64,000 nt of DNA. Origin: Alligator mississippiensis (taxonomy: Eukaryota; Chordata; Crocodylia; Alligatoridae). How positions within the stretch are numbered: position 1 is the first letter of the stretch; every line of letters begins with the position of its first letter. Of the stretch, positions 1 to 11,690 are shown one piece after another. Location of the stretch: contig NC_081833.1 of NCBI RefSeq assembly GCF_030867095.1, positions 75,831,395 to 75,895,394 on the forward strand, given 5' to 3'. A program made the position numbers and the translations under genes. The notes below the pieces were generated by a model. That model saw only the letters and a program-made list of their open reading frames with translations, ran no database searches and had not been told where the DNA came from.

Positions 1-840
1 ACCCCACACACACTGCTGCTGCTGCCCCCACACGTACACGACGTCCCCCGCAAACTGCTGCTACCCCTCATCCCCTCTGCATGGAGCTGCCCCCCCCCCG
101 AACTGCTACCACCCCCATGGAGCCTCTGCCCCCCCCAGCAAGAACTGCTGCTACCCTCCCCCCACCCCCATGGAGCTGCTGCCCCCACAACCTTCCCTCA
201 CCAAGTGTTCCTACCCCCCCCGAAGGAGCTGCTCTCCCCCCCCCAACCCCCCCATCAACTGCTCTACCCATTACCCCCCCTGGAGCTGCTGCCCCCCAAC
301 TACTGCTTACCCCTCCCCACCCCACAGAGCTGCTGCCCCCTCCAAGCGTGTTACCCCCAACTCCCCCATGCACCCGCTGCTTACGCCCCCACAAACTTCT
401 GCTCCCCTTCCCTCCCCATGGAGCTGCCCCCCCCCACAAGAGCTGATGCTGCCCCTCCATGCGGCTGTTCCCCCCCCACGCCCCTCCGACACACCCCCCC
501 CCCCATGAACTGCTGCTGCCCCTTGCCCCCCATGGGGGTACCAACCCCCCCAGCCCCCATGGAGCCACTCCCACCACATACCCCACCTTCCCCCCCAGCC
601 AAGAACTGCTGCTACCTTCAACTCGCAAACCTCCCATGGAGCTGCCCCCCCCCCAGCCCCACACCAACTGCTACCTCCCCCCCCCACGTCTCCTCCATGA
701 ACTCCCCCCCCCAAAACATCCTCCCATGGATTTCAGCTCCCCCCAAGCCCCGCACAGAGCTGCTGCCCCCCCCCCGCCCCAAAAACGGAGCTGCCTCCAA
801 CCCCCCCATCACACTCACTCACACACACACGCACCCCCCC
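1..840. repeat. C-rich degenerate minisatellite
   Basis: The + strand is a long run of C blocks broken by recurring words such as CCATGGAGCTGC, AACTGCTGCTACC and GAGCTGCTGCC, so it is a degenerate tandem repeat with strong strand asymmetry. The minus strand is G-rich with many GGGGG runs and could form G-quadruplexes. Long open frames exist on both strands only because the repeat has few stops; they give low-complexity Pro/Leu/Cys or Gly/Trp/Val protein and are not genes. The block ends sharply at the CpG island. A CA-rich stretch lies near 815-830. Confidence 0.85.
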
Positions 841-849
841 AGCCCTTAC

Positions 850-1040
850 CCGTGGGCGGCGCGCGGTGCCTCCTCACGCTCGGGGGCCTGCGGCTCCGCC
901 AGCCCCGCCGCATAGAGGAGGGGCGCGGGCCGGGGCGCTGGGGCGGCGGGCGCTGGGCGCTAGAGCTGGGGGCCGGCGCTGGCGCTGTGTCGGCGGCGCC
1001 TCCTGCCCCCGCGCTCCATGGCCCGTGCGGCCTGCGATCC
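850..1040 (-). other. candidate non-coding 5' exon on the minus strand
   Basis: Read on the minus strand, the CpG island ends in CGG|GTAAGG, a near-consensus splice donor with the exon's last base at 850 and the GT at 849-848. The donor sits where island turns into minisatellite, so the minisatellite would open intron 1. CCAAT boxes lie 40-200 bp upstream of the proposed start. No coding sequence is claimed. An ANKRD11 leader exon is the best guess from gene order; a lncRNA or chance donor remains possible. The 5' limit is approximate. Confidence 0.35.
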
Positions 1041-1440
1041 CCGCGCGGCCTGCCGCCCGCCCTCCCGTCGTTGAGACGCGCCCGCTCATTGGCCCGCCGC
1101 GCCGCGCCGCGCCATTGGCCGACGCGGCACAGAGGGCAGGTCACCCGGCGCGATGACGCAGCCGCGCCGCGCGTGACGGCGCAATGAGTTGCCAAGCGCG
1201 CTGACGAGGCGCGAGGGCTCCTCCGATTGGTGGCGAGGAAGCGCGCCCGCTATTGGCCGCTTTGGGAGGGGGGAGTCACGTGAGGGAAGATGGCGGCTTC
1301 TGCTCGTGTGAGAGGGCGCGCGAAGGAGTCTGGGGTGGCGCAGAGGATGCTGGGATTGCTTGTCTGAAGGAGGGACTTGACTTGCAGCAGGGCCTTGCTG
1401 TGTGCAGCGCCGAGCACCTGCGGGGCCAGCGAGCCTAGGC
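850..1440. promoter_or_regulatory. CpG-island promoter, probably bidirectional
   Basis: This stretch is GC-rich with dense CpG. It carries four ATTGG motifs (1088, 1114, 1226, 1252), all CCAAT boxes in minus-strand orientation, a palindromic E-box GTCACGTGA (1275-1283), a CRE-like TGACGCA (1154) and a YY1-type AAGATGGCGGC on the + strand (1287-1297). The CCAAT orientation favours a minus-strand transcript starting near 1000-1050, while the YY1 site reads to the right. In human, ANKRD11 starts head-to-head with SPG7, so this island is a candidate ANKRD11 promoter; that assignment rests on synteny alone. Confidence 0.6.
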
Positions 1441-1499
1441 CTGGGGCAGGTGCCAGGCTGCGACCACCACCCACGCTCTCTTTATTGCAAAGAGCAATT

Positions 1500-1885
1500 C
1501 TTCCAACTCTAATATATTGGAAGAATAAATAATAAAATAATCATTTATTTATTTTAATAATGCAATATGTATGTTCATTTTAATAATAATATATTCATTT
1601 ATTTATTAAGCCATTTATTTTAATAATACAATATTTGTTTACTTTAATAAATCATTTATTTCCTTTAATTATACAATATTTTTACTTTAATAATACAATA
1701 TTCATTTATTAATCATTAATAGTACAATATTTACTTTAATAATGAATTATTAACTTTAATAATACCATATTTATTTATTGGCATCACCTTTTGTTTTTTT
1801 TAATGATGCAATATTTATTGTAATCACAATTTATTTGTTTGTTTCTTTTAATAATAATGATATATTTTTTAATATAAAATAATAA
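1500..1885. repeat. AT-rich degenerate tandem repeat
   Basis: The words TTTAATAATACAATATT and ATTTATTTATT recur at irregular spacing of roughly 30-50 bp across about 385 bp. It is low-complexity DNA of no recognised family, and its stops exclude coding. Confidence 0.7.
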
Positions 1886-1887
1886 CC

Positions 1888-2105
1888 TTGCCTGCCCGCA
1901 TCCCTCGACCGACACGGCTACAAGCGACGCCCCCGACCCGCGAACAATGCACACGTGGTCTCCTGTGTTGCTTGAGGGAAAGGCAGACGTGCGATCTTCT
2001 TTTAGACCAACTAAATCTCTGGGGATAATTGTTCTTCGCAAGCTTTTGGGCACAAGCGCCCCTCTTCAGGCACGGGGAGAGTCTGCTGGTGTTTTGTGTT
2101 CTCCT
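1888..2105 (-). mobile_element. Penelope-like element tail fragment
   Basis: The minus strand carries the same landmarks as the fuller copy ending at 6653: a GTGCCTGAAG-type word, CAAGCTTG, an AGTTGGTCTAA-like tail, CCTTG, and the terminal GACCAACACGGCTACAA block that recurs at 3380, 13,890 and 48,060-48,180. It keeps only the non-coding tail and is clearly diverged, so it is an old copy. Confidence 0.7.
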
Positions 2106-3361
2106 GGACCCTTCCAAAAAGGAGAGACGCTGCTGCGCAAGGGCAGCTGAATCGAGCCCGAGTGCTGTTCGTCCTGCCTAGGTACTTCCTTATCGCTCTC
2201 CTCTGTTGTTGGGTGCTGGGTCGGTGTTTAAACCCCGTGTCTGCCCACTGTAGCACTGAAAAGAGAAGCTAAGTATGCTACAGATCGCTGTGGCTTGGGA
2301 CTGAATTCTTAACGACATTTTAATTATAAGTTTTAGTGCCAAATGCTGTTTGCTTTGGCCTTTGGAACTGTCTGCGTTAATGAGTAGCTCCGCTTGGAAG
2401 ATATTTGCATAAAACTATTGTTTTTATGTCATTGCCACAGATAGAGACCCTGCGCTAGACAAGTGAGAGACGGGACCAGGCAAATTAATTCCTCTAGCGG
2501 ACAAGTTGAATGCCTTGCCAAGAAGTGTGGCATACTCCCATCAGGAATCCATTCCAGCGTGCAGGGCAGTGCAGCACCTTGCGGATACGGTTGCACAGGT
2601 GGGGTCCTGAAGGCTAATCCTAACCAACCTCGGCAAAGACGTAGCCATACAGACTATACCTTGGTGTCCAGGAAACTAGCCTTTTTCCTCCATACCCTAA
2701 TGACTGCACCTATTTGCTCAGGGGCTATCCCTTCCATTTATAAAAGGCAGGCATGTAAGACTCAAAGTTAAAATTGAGAATCTTGGAAAATAACCTTTGC
2801 CGCTGAATGAGCCTCTTCAGTTGCTCCTGCTTTTCCTTTTGGAGGAGAAGTAGCTGTTTTCTCTCCCCAGCTGACCTGCTCTCTTGCCTTTATCCCAATG
2901 GACTAGTGACAACAGAAGCAAGTGCTTGTATGCTTGACTCGGACTCAGGTTTATTAAGAATTCTGGCTAAAAGCCATGCTCCCAAAAACAACACAACAGA
3001 CATAGAACTGTAATATAAATTTAAAATGAACAAAAATACAAATATAACAATAAAATAGGGCCAACCAATATCAAAGCGTTGTTCCTACTCCTAAAATTAA
3101 CGTAGTCAAATACAAATATGGTGATAAATCAAATCATAAACCTATGAAAATTTTGTGCATAGGTCCACAATTGACACAGTAAAAAACACATATAGTAATA
3201 ACATTTATCAGTCATATCAACAGTAAAGGATGTTTATCTCTGATCACTTCATGTACGCTTGACTACTGTGCATTACCCTTTTATCAAGGTTGCTGCCCAC
3301 GTGAACATTGGGCTCCTACTTCAGGGAACGTTGTAGTTGGGCCATTCCTGCATTAAATGCT
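2106..3361. other. intergenic, no gene recognised
   Basis: I see no conserved protein, RNA gene or clear transposon. The part from 2940 to 3250 is A/T-rich; on the minus strand it contains AATAAA near 2953, which could be the end of an old retroelement or a 3' UTR, but nothing else supports either. Short open frames have no recognisable similarity. Confidence 0.5.
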
Positions 3362-3372
3362 AGTGTAAAAAT

Positions 3373-3590
3373 GTGCAGGGTTGTTGGTTGTAGCTGTGTT
3401 GGTCTAAGGACATATGCAGGCAAGGTTCTTTGGGTAGATGTCATATCTTTTATTAGACCAGCTAAATAGTTGGAAAAAAGGTTATTTGCAAGTTTGAAGG
3501 ATGTTTGTGCCCGAAAGCCTGCAAAGAACTTTTTTCCATCTATTTAGTTGGTCTACTAAAAGATATCACATCTACCCAAAGAACCTTGCC
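3373..3590. mobile_element. foldback Penelope-like tail element with target-site duplication
   Basis: The left part is a minus-strand tail starting GGTTGTAGCTGTGTTGGTCT and the right part a plus-strand tail ending AAGATATCACATCTACCC then AAAGAACCTTGCC, so the copy is two tails head-to-head and would fold into a hairpin. It is flanked by an 11-bp direct repeat AGTGTAAAAAT (3362-3372 and 3591-3601), which marks it as one insertion event. It contains no coding sequence. Confidence 0.75.
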
Positions 3591-3601
3591 AGTGTAAAAA
3601 T

Positions 3602-5504
3602 ATGATAGTTGTCTGTTACTGTGCTATTTGTATTGCAGCAGCAAGTCAAAGTCCCAGCTAAGAACTAGTGTCCCACTGTGTTGGGTGCAATGCAGAGAGA
3701 ACAAAGACAGTCACAGCCCCAGAGACCTTACAATCCAAGTATAAGAAAAGAGAGAACAGATGGGTGGAGCACAAAGAAACCACGGGCAGTATGAAATGCG
3801 CTGGCTTGAGCACAATAGCCTGCTTTTAAGAGCTCAGCAGCTCATTCACATCTGACAGAGAGAATAGGCTTCCATGCTTCATGCAATATGAGGCATGTTC
3901 ACTTTTTGTGTTAGGGCCCCTTCACACCAACAGAGACAAAGCAGCTGGAGCATCCCTAGAAAATATTCTTGGGTGCAGAGGTTTCCTGGGAGGGAGTTTT
4001 CCAACAGGTTCAGAATCAGTGCTGCTATTTCCCTCCACACAGGAGCCCACAGTACAGAGGGTGTCCTGGGAGTCGGAGAGGCTTCATACAGTTCTTCTTT
4101 CCCAGCTGTTGGAAAAATCCAAAGGAACTTTTTAGTAGCCAGATGATGAATTTGGACAGCCCTTAGGCTGTGCTTACCTGGTTGGGATCTAGGCTGGCCA
4201 CCGGTTGCTCTGAATACGAAGAGTCCTTTTGTTTAGTCCTGTATCTATGCAGGGATGTCTCAGGGGCATGTGGTGTTAATAAAGATCTTTCAACACCATT
4301 ACCATACTTCTGAACTTGTTAAAACTGTCCCCTATTCGACACAGACTTTGTTCTTTGATCTTTATTCCTCTCCCTCCTCCATAAGATGCAATAAAACTGT
4401 CAAAGGGAAAAGGATCTCCTATTGTCCTTTCTCCAGTTTCTCTTTTTTGTATTCCACTGTGAAATGTTACATATAACTTTGCTGCCTTTCTCCAATGCCT
4501 AATGATTATTAGTGGACAAGAGGGGAAATGTGGTTTTTCATTTCCTAAATATACTTGGCCATAACAGTTTCCCTGAAAGTCATTAATGTCCTCTGGGTCA
4601 GAGATCCTGCATTATGATGAAAGTTAAAACCTCCTTCTGGGTGGCCCTGACCTTTTTATTTGAACACACATGACAGCATGAACTATCAACCTACTAGAAA
4701 AGAGTTAAAGGTGGCCTGCAGAAGAAAGCAAGAATGTTGTGTTTTTTTTTCTCAGAGGAGTGGTTTCTTTTCATCTGAATATTTCATCTGTTTGTTTTCT
4801 TTACACTGGAAATCCAGGTGTACTCAGCCGGGGAAGATGTGGTGGATGATTGCAGGCCTGTTCAGATGATGGTATCACAGGAATGTAGTGAGTAAAGTAT
4901 GACTTTGACTTTATCCTTGCTGCTTGCAATTATGTTTGCTTTTGTTCCCTCCTATTTAGCTGAAATGCTTAAGGGGTGGGGAAACCCTCTCTTTCTGATG
5001 GGTTTGGTTCTCTTACCCTTCTGTTAAGGCTGAGAATGAGCTCTCAATGTCATTAAGATGGAAGACCCAACTTGACAGCCCTGAGGAGAAGAGGAAGGAG
5101 GGGGGAGAGGAGTATATGTTCAAACCTGATTTATCTTTCATAGAGAAGGAAAAAAAAAAGGGAGGGGAAGGGTTGCAGACCCCTTAAAGAAGGAAAGCCT
5201 GCTACCTCTTCCATGCTGCTCCCTCTTGCAATACCTGGTAGCCTGTAACATGGATGGTCATCTCAGCTTTCTCCCTTCCCTTTCCCCAAGCCTCCATCCT
5301 TATCCTTGCAGATTTCCTTGCCCTCCTGCTGAGATCCTAGGGAGGGGAGACATGAAAGTGCTAAACACTATTCAAGAGGAGGACAGGGCAGAGCGGGGTC
5401 TGTCCTGTTTGCCAGACAGGATGAAACCTGTGCACTCTTCACAGTCTATTTTCATTAAATAATATTCAACCCCTTGTTATATGTTGGATATTGAATGCCA
5501 TGCT
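3602..5504. other. intergenic, no gene recognised
   Basis: The only hint of a repeat is a minus-oriented CORE-SINE-like tail near 3690-3765, with the words CCCCAGAGACCTTACAATCCAAG. A purine-rich stretch lies at 5085-5175. No coding or RNA gene is recognised. Confidence 0.5.
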
Positions 5505-5517
5505 TACATTTTCACAA

Positions 5518-6653
5518 CAACCACCCTAAACACACCAAGAAAGCTGTAATATACAGCCAAGCCCTCTGATACCACCGATGCACTAAGAAGAATACCCGCA
5601 ATCGTCACCTTGCCAGTCTCAAAAGGGCTTTCACCCAACAGGGACGCTACTCCAGAGAGATGGATCATACTTTTGAAAAAGCCACCCGGATACCACGTGA
5701 AGGATTGCTGCAGCATAAAAAAGAAAATCCCCATGAATAACACACGCCGTTGGTTATGCCATACCATCCTTCCTTGGAACCTATATGGAAAATCCTTAAA
5801 CAAGTGCAACTAGAAGAAGACCCAAGTCTCAAACAGATGTTTCCAAAACCACCCATCCTTGCCTTTAAACAAGCATGGAACCTTGCCAACCTCATAACCA
5901 GAAGCAAATTTCTTATGACCCAAAACACACCAAATGGCTCCAGACTATGCCAGGACAAGAAATGTAAAACCTGCCAACACATCACCACTCCCACAATAAC
6001 TACATCTCACAACAGACCCATCACCATTCCTGGATCTTACTCCTGCACCTCCAGAAATGTAATATATCTCATCCAGTGCACTAAATGCCGTAATAGAAAA
6101 TATGTAGGAGAAACCAAACAGCAACTGAGTACCAGAAAGAAAGCACACTGAAAATCTATCAAAGACAAGATTACCCGTAGGTGCACATTTTTCACAAGAC
6201 AACCACTCTCTCTCCAGTCACTCAGTTCTGATCCTCAAAGGGAATTTACAAAACACCTTTCATAGACAAACCTGCGAACTTCACTTCATAAATCTACTGG
6301 ATACAAAAAATCATGGGCTAAAGATAGACATTGGCTTTATGGCACCTGCTTGCCATCTGATAACCCCAGATAACCCGTCTGCATTTTACCAGCTACATTC
6401 TATCGCCAGCTCTACATTCCTTGTTCTCCCCCCTGTCTCTCATGTATTTTCTCCCATTCCCTCATATCCTCACTGCCACGCATTTGCATTTTGCATATTG
6501 GCTTCTATTCTACCCAAGAGAGCACACAAACACCAACAGACTCTCCCTGTGCCTGAAGAAGGGTGTTTGTGCCCCAAAGCTTGCAGATAACAATTTTTCC
6601 AACTATGTAGTTGGTTTAATAAAAGATATCACATCCACCCAAAGAACCTTGTC
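5518..6653 (+). mobile_element. Penelope-like retroelement, 5'-truncated, with GIY-YIG domain
   Basis: Translated pieces include HPKHTKKAVIYSQ, typical of the region after the Penelope reverse transcriptase, then a Cys/His cluster (CQDKKCKTCQH) and NVIYLIQCTKC..KYVGETKQQLSTR, the conserved core of the Penelope GIY-YIG endonuclease (about 5938-6150). The reverse transcriptase itself is absent. A non-coding tail follows (GTGCCTGAAGAAGGGTGTTT, AGTTGGTTTAATAAAAGATA). The insert is bounded by a 13-bp duplication with one mismatch, TACATTTTCACAA at 5505-5517 and TACGTTTTCACAA at 6654-6666. The coding part is broken in several places, so it is an inactive fossil. Confidence 0.88.
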
Positions 6654-6666
6654 TACGTTTTCACAA

Positions 6667-7456
6667 TGCTTTCTTCTCTTGCAACAGTCTTTCTTCTTTC
6701 TCTTTTTTGCTCTGTGCAGTTTTTTTCTTCATACACTAGATCTAACACAGATATGTATTTAAATGACTCATTCCAGAGAGAGAACGCTGTGACCCTATGA
6801 TCCTGGTTTCGCAACACTTTCTCTTCCTAACTTTGGAGGTAGAATTGGCACTGGTCACAAAGTGATTTTGCAGACTTTAAGTAGCCGTACTTAACTCAGA
6901 GCTTAGATAGCACCCCTCTGCAGCATTCTCTGAGCATCTTGCATACATTACATAAACACCCTCAACATGGGGAGTTGTTACGATATCCAAATTTTAGGGG
7001 TGCCGAATGGAGGCACAGAGACCTGTCTACTCCAACAAGCTTTGTGGTTATAATCTCTGCCAGTTAAGCCAATAATATCAGCAGAGATGGTATTATTGTG
7101 GATGGGGCTCAGGTGCTTGGTGTAGATGATAGGAGATGTTACGAATGTGAATGAACTCCTTACAGACTTAATAGCCAATGCCTTTGATGCCTTGCCTAGA
7201 GTCAAATGACAGTGAAGGTTCAGGAGATGAGTGGAAGGGAGTAATCGCTTTATGCTTTGTAAACATCTACTTACCTCCACTGACTAACATTTCAAATAAA
7301 CTGTTAACAAAAACTTGCTTTATCACCTCTGCTTACTTACAATCTGGGATCTGTAGTTCCCACAAAGCCTCTTACAAAGCCAAGGGAGAGCAAGGTTGGC
7401 ATTCTCTGGGTACCTGAGATACGGGAGGCAGAACCCCCTTCCAAACTATACTTACA
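6667..7456. other. intergenic, nothing recognised
   Basis: There is no recognisable gene, RNA or repeat between the Penelope-like copy and the Tigger-like element. Confidence 0.5.
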
Positions 7457-7727
7457 CAGGAAACCCTCGCTAGTCGCGGGTTCGGCATTCACGGTTTCAA
7501 ATATTTGCGAATGCCAAATCCGCATCTTAAATACGCTTACAGGAGCTCCTTGGGAGCTCTGCGCTTGCTGCCACTGGACTCCCGCCTTGCCAGTGCAGCT
7601 GTGCCCACCCCCCAGTCACCGGGGGCACTGTGTTCATGACGTTCATGAACACAGTGCTGTATTCACAGATTTCGCCATTCGCAGGGATCTCAAGAACGTA
7701 TCCCCCGCGAATGGCAAGGGTCGCCTG
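7457..7727. mobile_element. Tigger-like (Tc1/mariner group) non-autonomous DNA transposon
   Basis: The ends are imperfect inverted repeats: CAGGAAACCCTCGCTAGTCG on the left and, as reverse complement, CAGGCGACCCTTGCCATTCG on the right. Both have the CCCTCG/CGCGG flavour of pogo/Tigger termini, and TA lies at or within two bases of each end. The 271-bp interior has no transposase. GTTCATGACGTTCATGAAC in the middle is a short palindrome. Family assignment is by terminal resemblance only. Confidence 0.65.
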
Positions 7728-10700
7728 TATCTCAAAAAAGGAAAAACCCAGTTAAAAACAAGCTCTCTGCAGGTCACCTTGAAGAAATGATGGGCCTGGT
7801 TTTCTCCTGCTATGCACCTTATGCAGTTGTTTGCGGCTATGCAGAGTGAGGTAAAGGTGGGTGTAAAATGCTGTCGATTCTGAGTTCGTAACACACTGTA
7901 CTACTGGTGGTAGCACTGTGTGAGCACCACCCAGCCTGAGCCTGCACTGGGAACTGAGCCGCTGGATCCCTGTTGGCTTCAGTGGAGATCTGCTTGCACA
8001 GGGGAGTATCTCCCTGGGTCTGAGAGCAGGATCAGGTCCTCAGTGACAGCATGAAGTACAAAGCCGTGGAACATTGGGCCTCCTGGCACTAGAAGGGGAC
8101 ACTGTTCCAAGAGCCCCCTGCTGCTAGATAAATGCTTATTTTGATGCAGGAAGCATTGATCTTGTGACAGGATCCCATTCCAATTACTGCTTTGATGACT
8201 GCAAATAACATAATGATTCCAAATACTAATTTACTTTGGTTGTTGGCTTTGCATGGATTTGGGTGGTGCAGAGTGACAGCTGCTTGCTCTGACCTTATTG
8301 ACTGACAACATTTCAAATGACTTGGGGAACACGCCTGACAAACCCCAAAGCTTTTGCAGAGCTCTGTGGATGCCAGTGAATCTCTACACACGTGTGTCCA
8401 TCCATGTGCAGCGACATGCAGAGTTGGGGCCTTGGACTTGCATGCCAGTTCTGTTGCTCTCCCATGCTACATTTCACATCCCATTCAAGCCACATTGATT
8501 TTAAATGGATACTTTTTGCTTGTTTCCTTTCTTTCACTAAGCCGTTCCCAGCAACCTACCTGACACAGGCTTTTGATCACAACTTGCTGTTTCCTCCTGC
8601 CACCCTTTTGGTATCCTTTTGATGTCTTATTTTTAAATTGTGCGTGCTTTGGAAGAGGCTGTTGCTCTCTGCGATACGGATTTTTTTATGCCTCCCTGAT
8701 GACTGTAATGTCTGAATTCTGCCCAAGCGTTCATGAAGTGACATGCCATGTCACATGTGGCTCATTCCCCTTCCTGCCTCTCCCAGGCGTGAATTAGGCA
8801 TGCACAGTCATGTCGGATGTTTTGTTTCGTGGTGGTTTTCCGTCTTTAAATATCCACATAGTTCTGTGTGTGTTAAAGAAACTGAGTTGGAGAAGTGTCT
8901 GGCACTTGGAGCAGGAAGGGATGAAAGTTGCAAAGGTCTCTTAGCTTGCGGGGGGAATGATAGTCTTGGATCATCTCCCAGGAAAGCACAGATGAGCTTT
9001 GCCCACATCATACAGACTTCCATTGGGCCTCAGGAGGAGAGACTTCAACTGTGGTCTTCATCTGGGAGCTTTAGCCTCTAGCAGATATGCAGAACACAGT
9101 GCTCTGAAGATAAGGACCAGCCCTTGGATCTTGGCTTGCTGTTCTTGGAGAAGCCAGCGTAGAGTGTGGAGGGATGGGAATTGCTAAAGATTTATGCTAC
9201 AGCAATCTCTGTTAGCTGGAGTTTCCTAGGCTGATTGCTGTGTGCCCAGCTACGCATGTTATGTGTTTCTTTGTTCCTTGATTGTACAGCCCCAGATACA
9301 GTTGAGTCCAAGTCTGTGACTGGGGTGTCTATGCAGTATAAATAAATAATCTCAGTTTAGAAAAAGCTTGCAAGTACCTCCAGTTTCTATACTTTTAGAG
9401 TAAATGGCCTTTCAGTATGTGGTTAGTGTGAGTTCCTGACTTCCATATCCCTAGCAGTTGCATGGCAAAGGAAAGTGCCATGTCAAGCAGAACTAGTCTG
9501 GACCTGTCGCACTCCATGCATATACAAAAGGGGGTTTATCTGGCAATGACAGGAGTTTGCCTTGTGTTCTGAGAAGCACTAGCACCAAAAGGATGCTAAT
9601 TGCCCCCTATTTATGTCAGGCTGCCTGGTTTGGGAGGTGGGAGGTAGAGGGGGCAGGCTGGATTTGTACCGATGTTTCTGTCCTGCACCTGTTCCAGGAG
9701 AAAAGATGGGCATTTCAGTGTCCAATTCAGCGCTGGTCACCAGTAGTAAATATGCTTTTTTAAGTCTCTCTCTTACTCAGTGATGTAATAGCTGGAGCAT
9801 ATCCCAGCAAGGCCAAGCCTGGATCAGGTTATATCTGTCTTCTCCAAATATTGGATGCACTCCCAAAGGAAGCTGTATGACCAGTTGAAGGGCAGCAAAT
9901 GAAGTCACCTTTTCCAAGGTTACATTTCATATACAGAGAGAGGAAGGCACTAGCAGCCTTTTAATCCATGCAGTACGCGATCAGATCTTTGCATTCTGGA
10001 GAGGCAATTAAGCCACCTTGGCTCTTGACTCCATTTTATCAGGCTAATAATATATCTTGGATGCTCATCTGGGGCAAGAGAGCCAAGATTTTTTGCATCT
10101 CTCTCTAATCCTCCTTTGTCCTAGGCATTACAAAGAGGCACATCCCTGTGAGACTTCCCTAAGAAGCAAAGTTTAATATAGCACTGCCACCACTGGAGGA
10201 TCGCCTATGCTTGAAGATGAATAGTCTGGAGAGCGCAATCTCTTGTTCCTCTTGCTCTGACTGTTGGGCTAGAGCTAAACTCTTCTGGTTCAGAGGGTCA
10301 AAATGAAGGGTAGCCCCGTTTTGGCTAGCAAATACCTGGAAAAGAGTGTCTGGGGCTGCGCTCAGCCATGGCTGGAGGAGGAGGAGGGAGAGCCATGTTT
10401 GTTAACAAATCCTAGTCTAGACTCTGCCTTTTTGTTAAACTGGTGCAAGTTTGTGCTTAGACAAGTCCTAACTACACTGGTACAGACCTCTAATGCTGCT
10501 TCACTTTAAGCCCGGTTAACCCTCCGTTTTATCAGCGTAGCTGAAATCTTGTCTAAAAGCAGCAAGTAGCACCAGAGTATTCTTTGGTTTTATGTCAGTA
10601 AAACAATGCAGGTTTTGCATGTAGACCTGACCGAATTTACCAGCACACAAGATATGTCGATAGCCTGTGCTGATAAATGACCATGTACCATGTTGTAGGT

Positions 10701-11690
10701 GAGTCTGCAGTAGGATTTTGCACCAGTTTAAACTGAATTAAAACAAAATCTAGTTCTCGGTTTGCACTTCCCCAGTCCGTTGATAGGGATCATACGGTGC
10801 AGCTGCCCTTAAGAACAGAGAACTGCACCCAGTGGCCCAGAAAGGGACCCTCCAGCTGTGTGTTCCTAAACCACTGTATTCTCCCAGCAAAGATATCCTA
10901 GGAGAAAGCTGCCCACTCCTCCTTTGCTTTACTTTACAGTTAATTTGTCCCTGCAATCAGCTTCTCCACCCCCTCAAGAAAACTGCAAAAGTCGTATCTT
11001 TTGCCGGCATCCCATTATGCACTCAGCGTACTCTGCCCTTTCCCCCCCACCATGCATGTCCCTTTTCTACTAAGGCTATAAACTCTTCGAGGTAGGGGAC
11101 TTTGTTTCCATATAATGCTGAGCACAAGAAGGCCCTGTCTGTGCCTGGCCCCAAGACCCAATTGTGATAAACAAGGTTAATAATAATAAGGTGTTATTTT
11201 TAAACTGAGTCAGCTAACATGATTAGTCCTTAATGGAAATGCAGTTTAATGCATTTAAGATTGTATTAGCTGGTCTTGGTATACTCTAGGGGGGACCTAC
11301 TACAGGAGCTATTTTCCTGTTCTAAACAGGGCCAGAGTCCAAATCCCTCCCCTCATGGGGATGTCTGCAGAACTAAATGGAGATAGCCAGGTCAGCGTAC
11401 CCCTGCAAGCTCTACCACAGGTAGCGATTGCACTAAAGCCACAGCGACATGACCCAGCCACCAGAGCTTGTCCTCAGCACTCCTGGTGGGGTTGTACTCT
11501 AGTTGCTAGCCTGAGCTGTAGTTCACTCTTGCATCTTCATTGCTGCTGTTACCCAGATTTAAGCTAGCATGGGTAAACTCCCTCGGTTTACAGAGTCAGT
11601 GTTCCCTGTGTCAAACCCAGGTCTGTGCTACACAGTTTTGCTGGTGTAGTCATGTCAACTAAGAAGACTGAAATGGGCCCCCATCAGATT
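7728..11690. other. intergenic, no gene recognised
   Basis: I see no conserved coding exon or structured RNA. A CORE-SINE-like tail lies at 11,070-11,190, and 7930-8045 has words (GGATCAGGTCCT) seen in old reptile repeats. 10,420-10,760 may be an old DNA-transposon remnant, but its ends could not be fixed. Confidence 0.45.
11070..11190 (+). repeat. MIR/CORE-SINE-like 3' part
   Basis: CTATAAACTCTTCGAGGTAG, GGGACTTTGTTT, AATGCTGAGCAC, GGCCC..GTGCCTGG and a terminal AATAATAATAAGG follow the order of words in amniote MIR/CORE SINE tails. The copy is old and diverged. Confidence 0.5.

Noticed and set aside
68-915. Overlapping open frames of 120-240 codons on both strands
   Set aside because: They run through a C-rich minisatellite that lacks stops; the products are low-complexity and no start context or splice logic supports them.
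1290-1367. Short frame from the YY1-associated ATG at 1290 as a gene start
   Set aside because: It stops after 25 codons and no homologue or convincing donor was found; the motif is better explained as a promoter element.
2780-3350. Possible solo LTR on the minus strand, because of AATAAA followed by a GAGTC-rich stretch
   Set aside because: No matching ends, no target duplication and no internal retroviral sequence were found, so it is not called.
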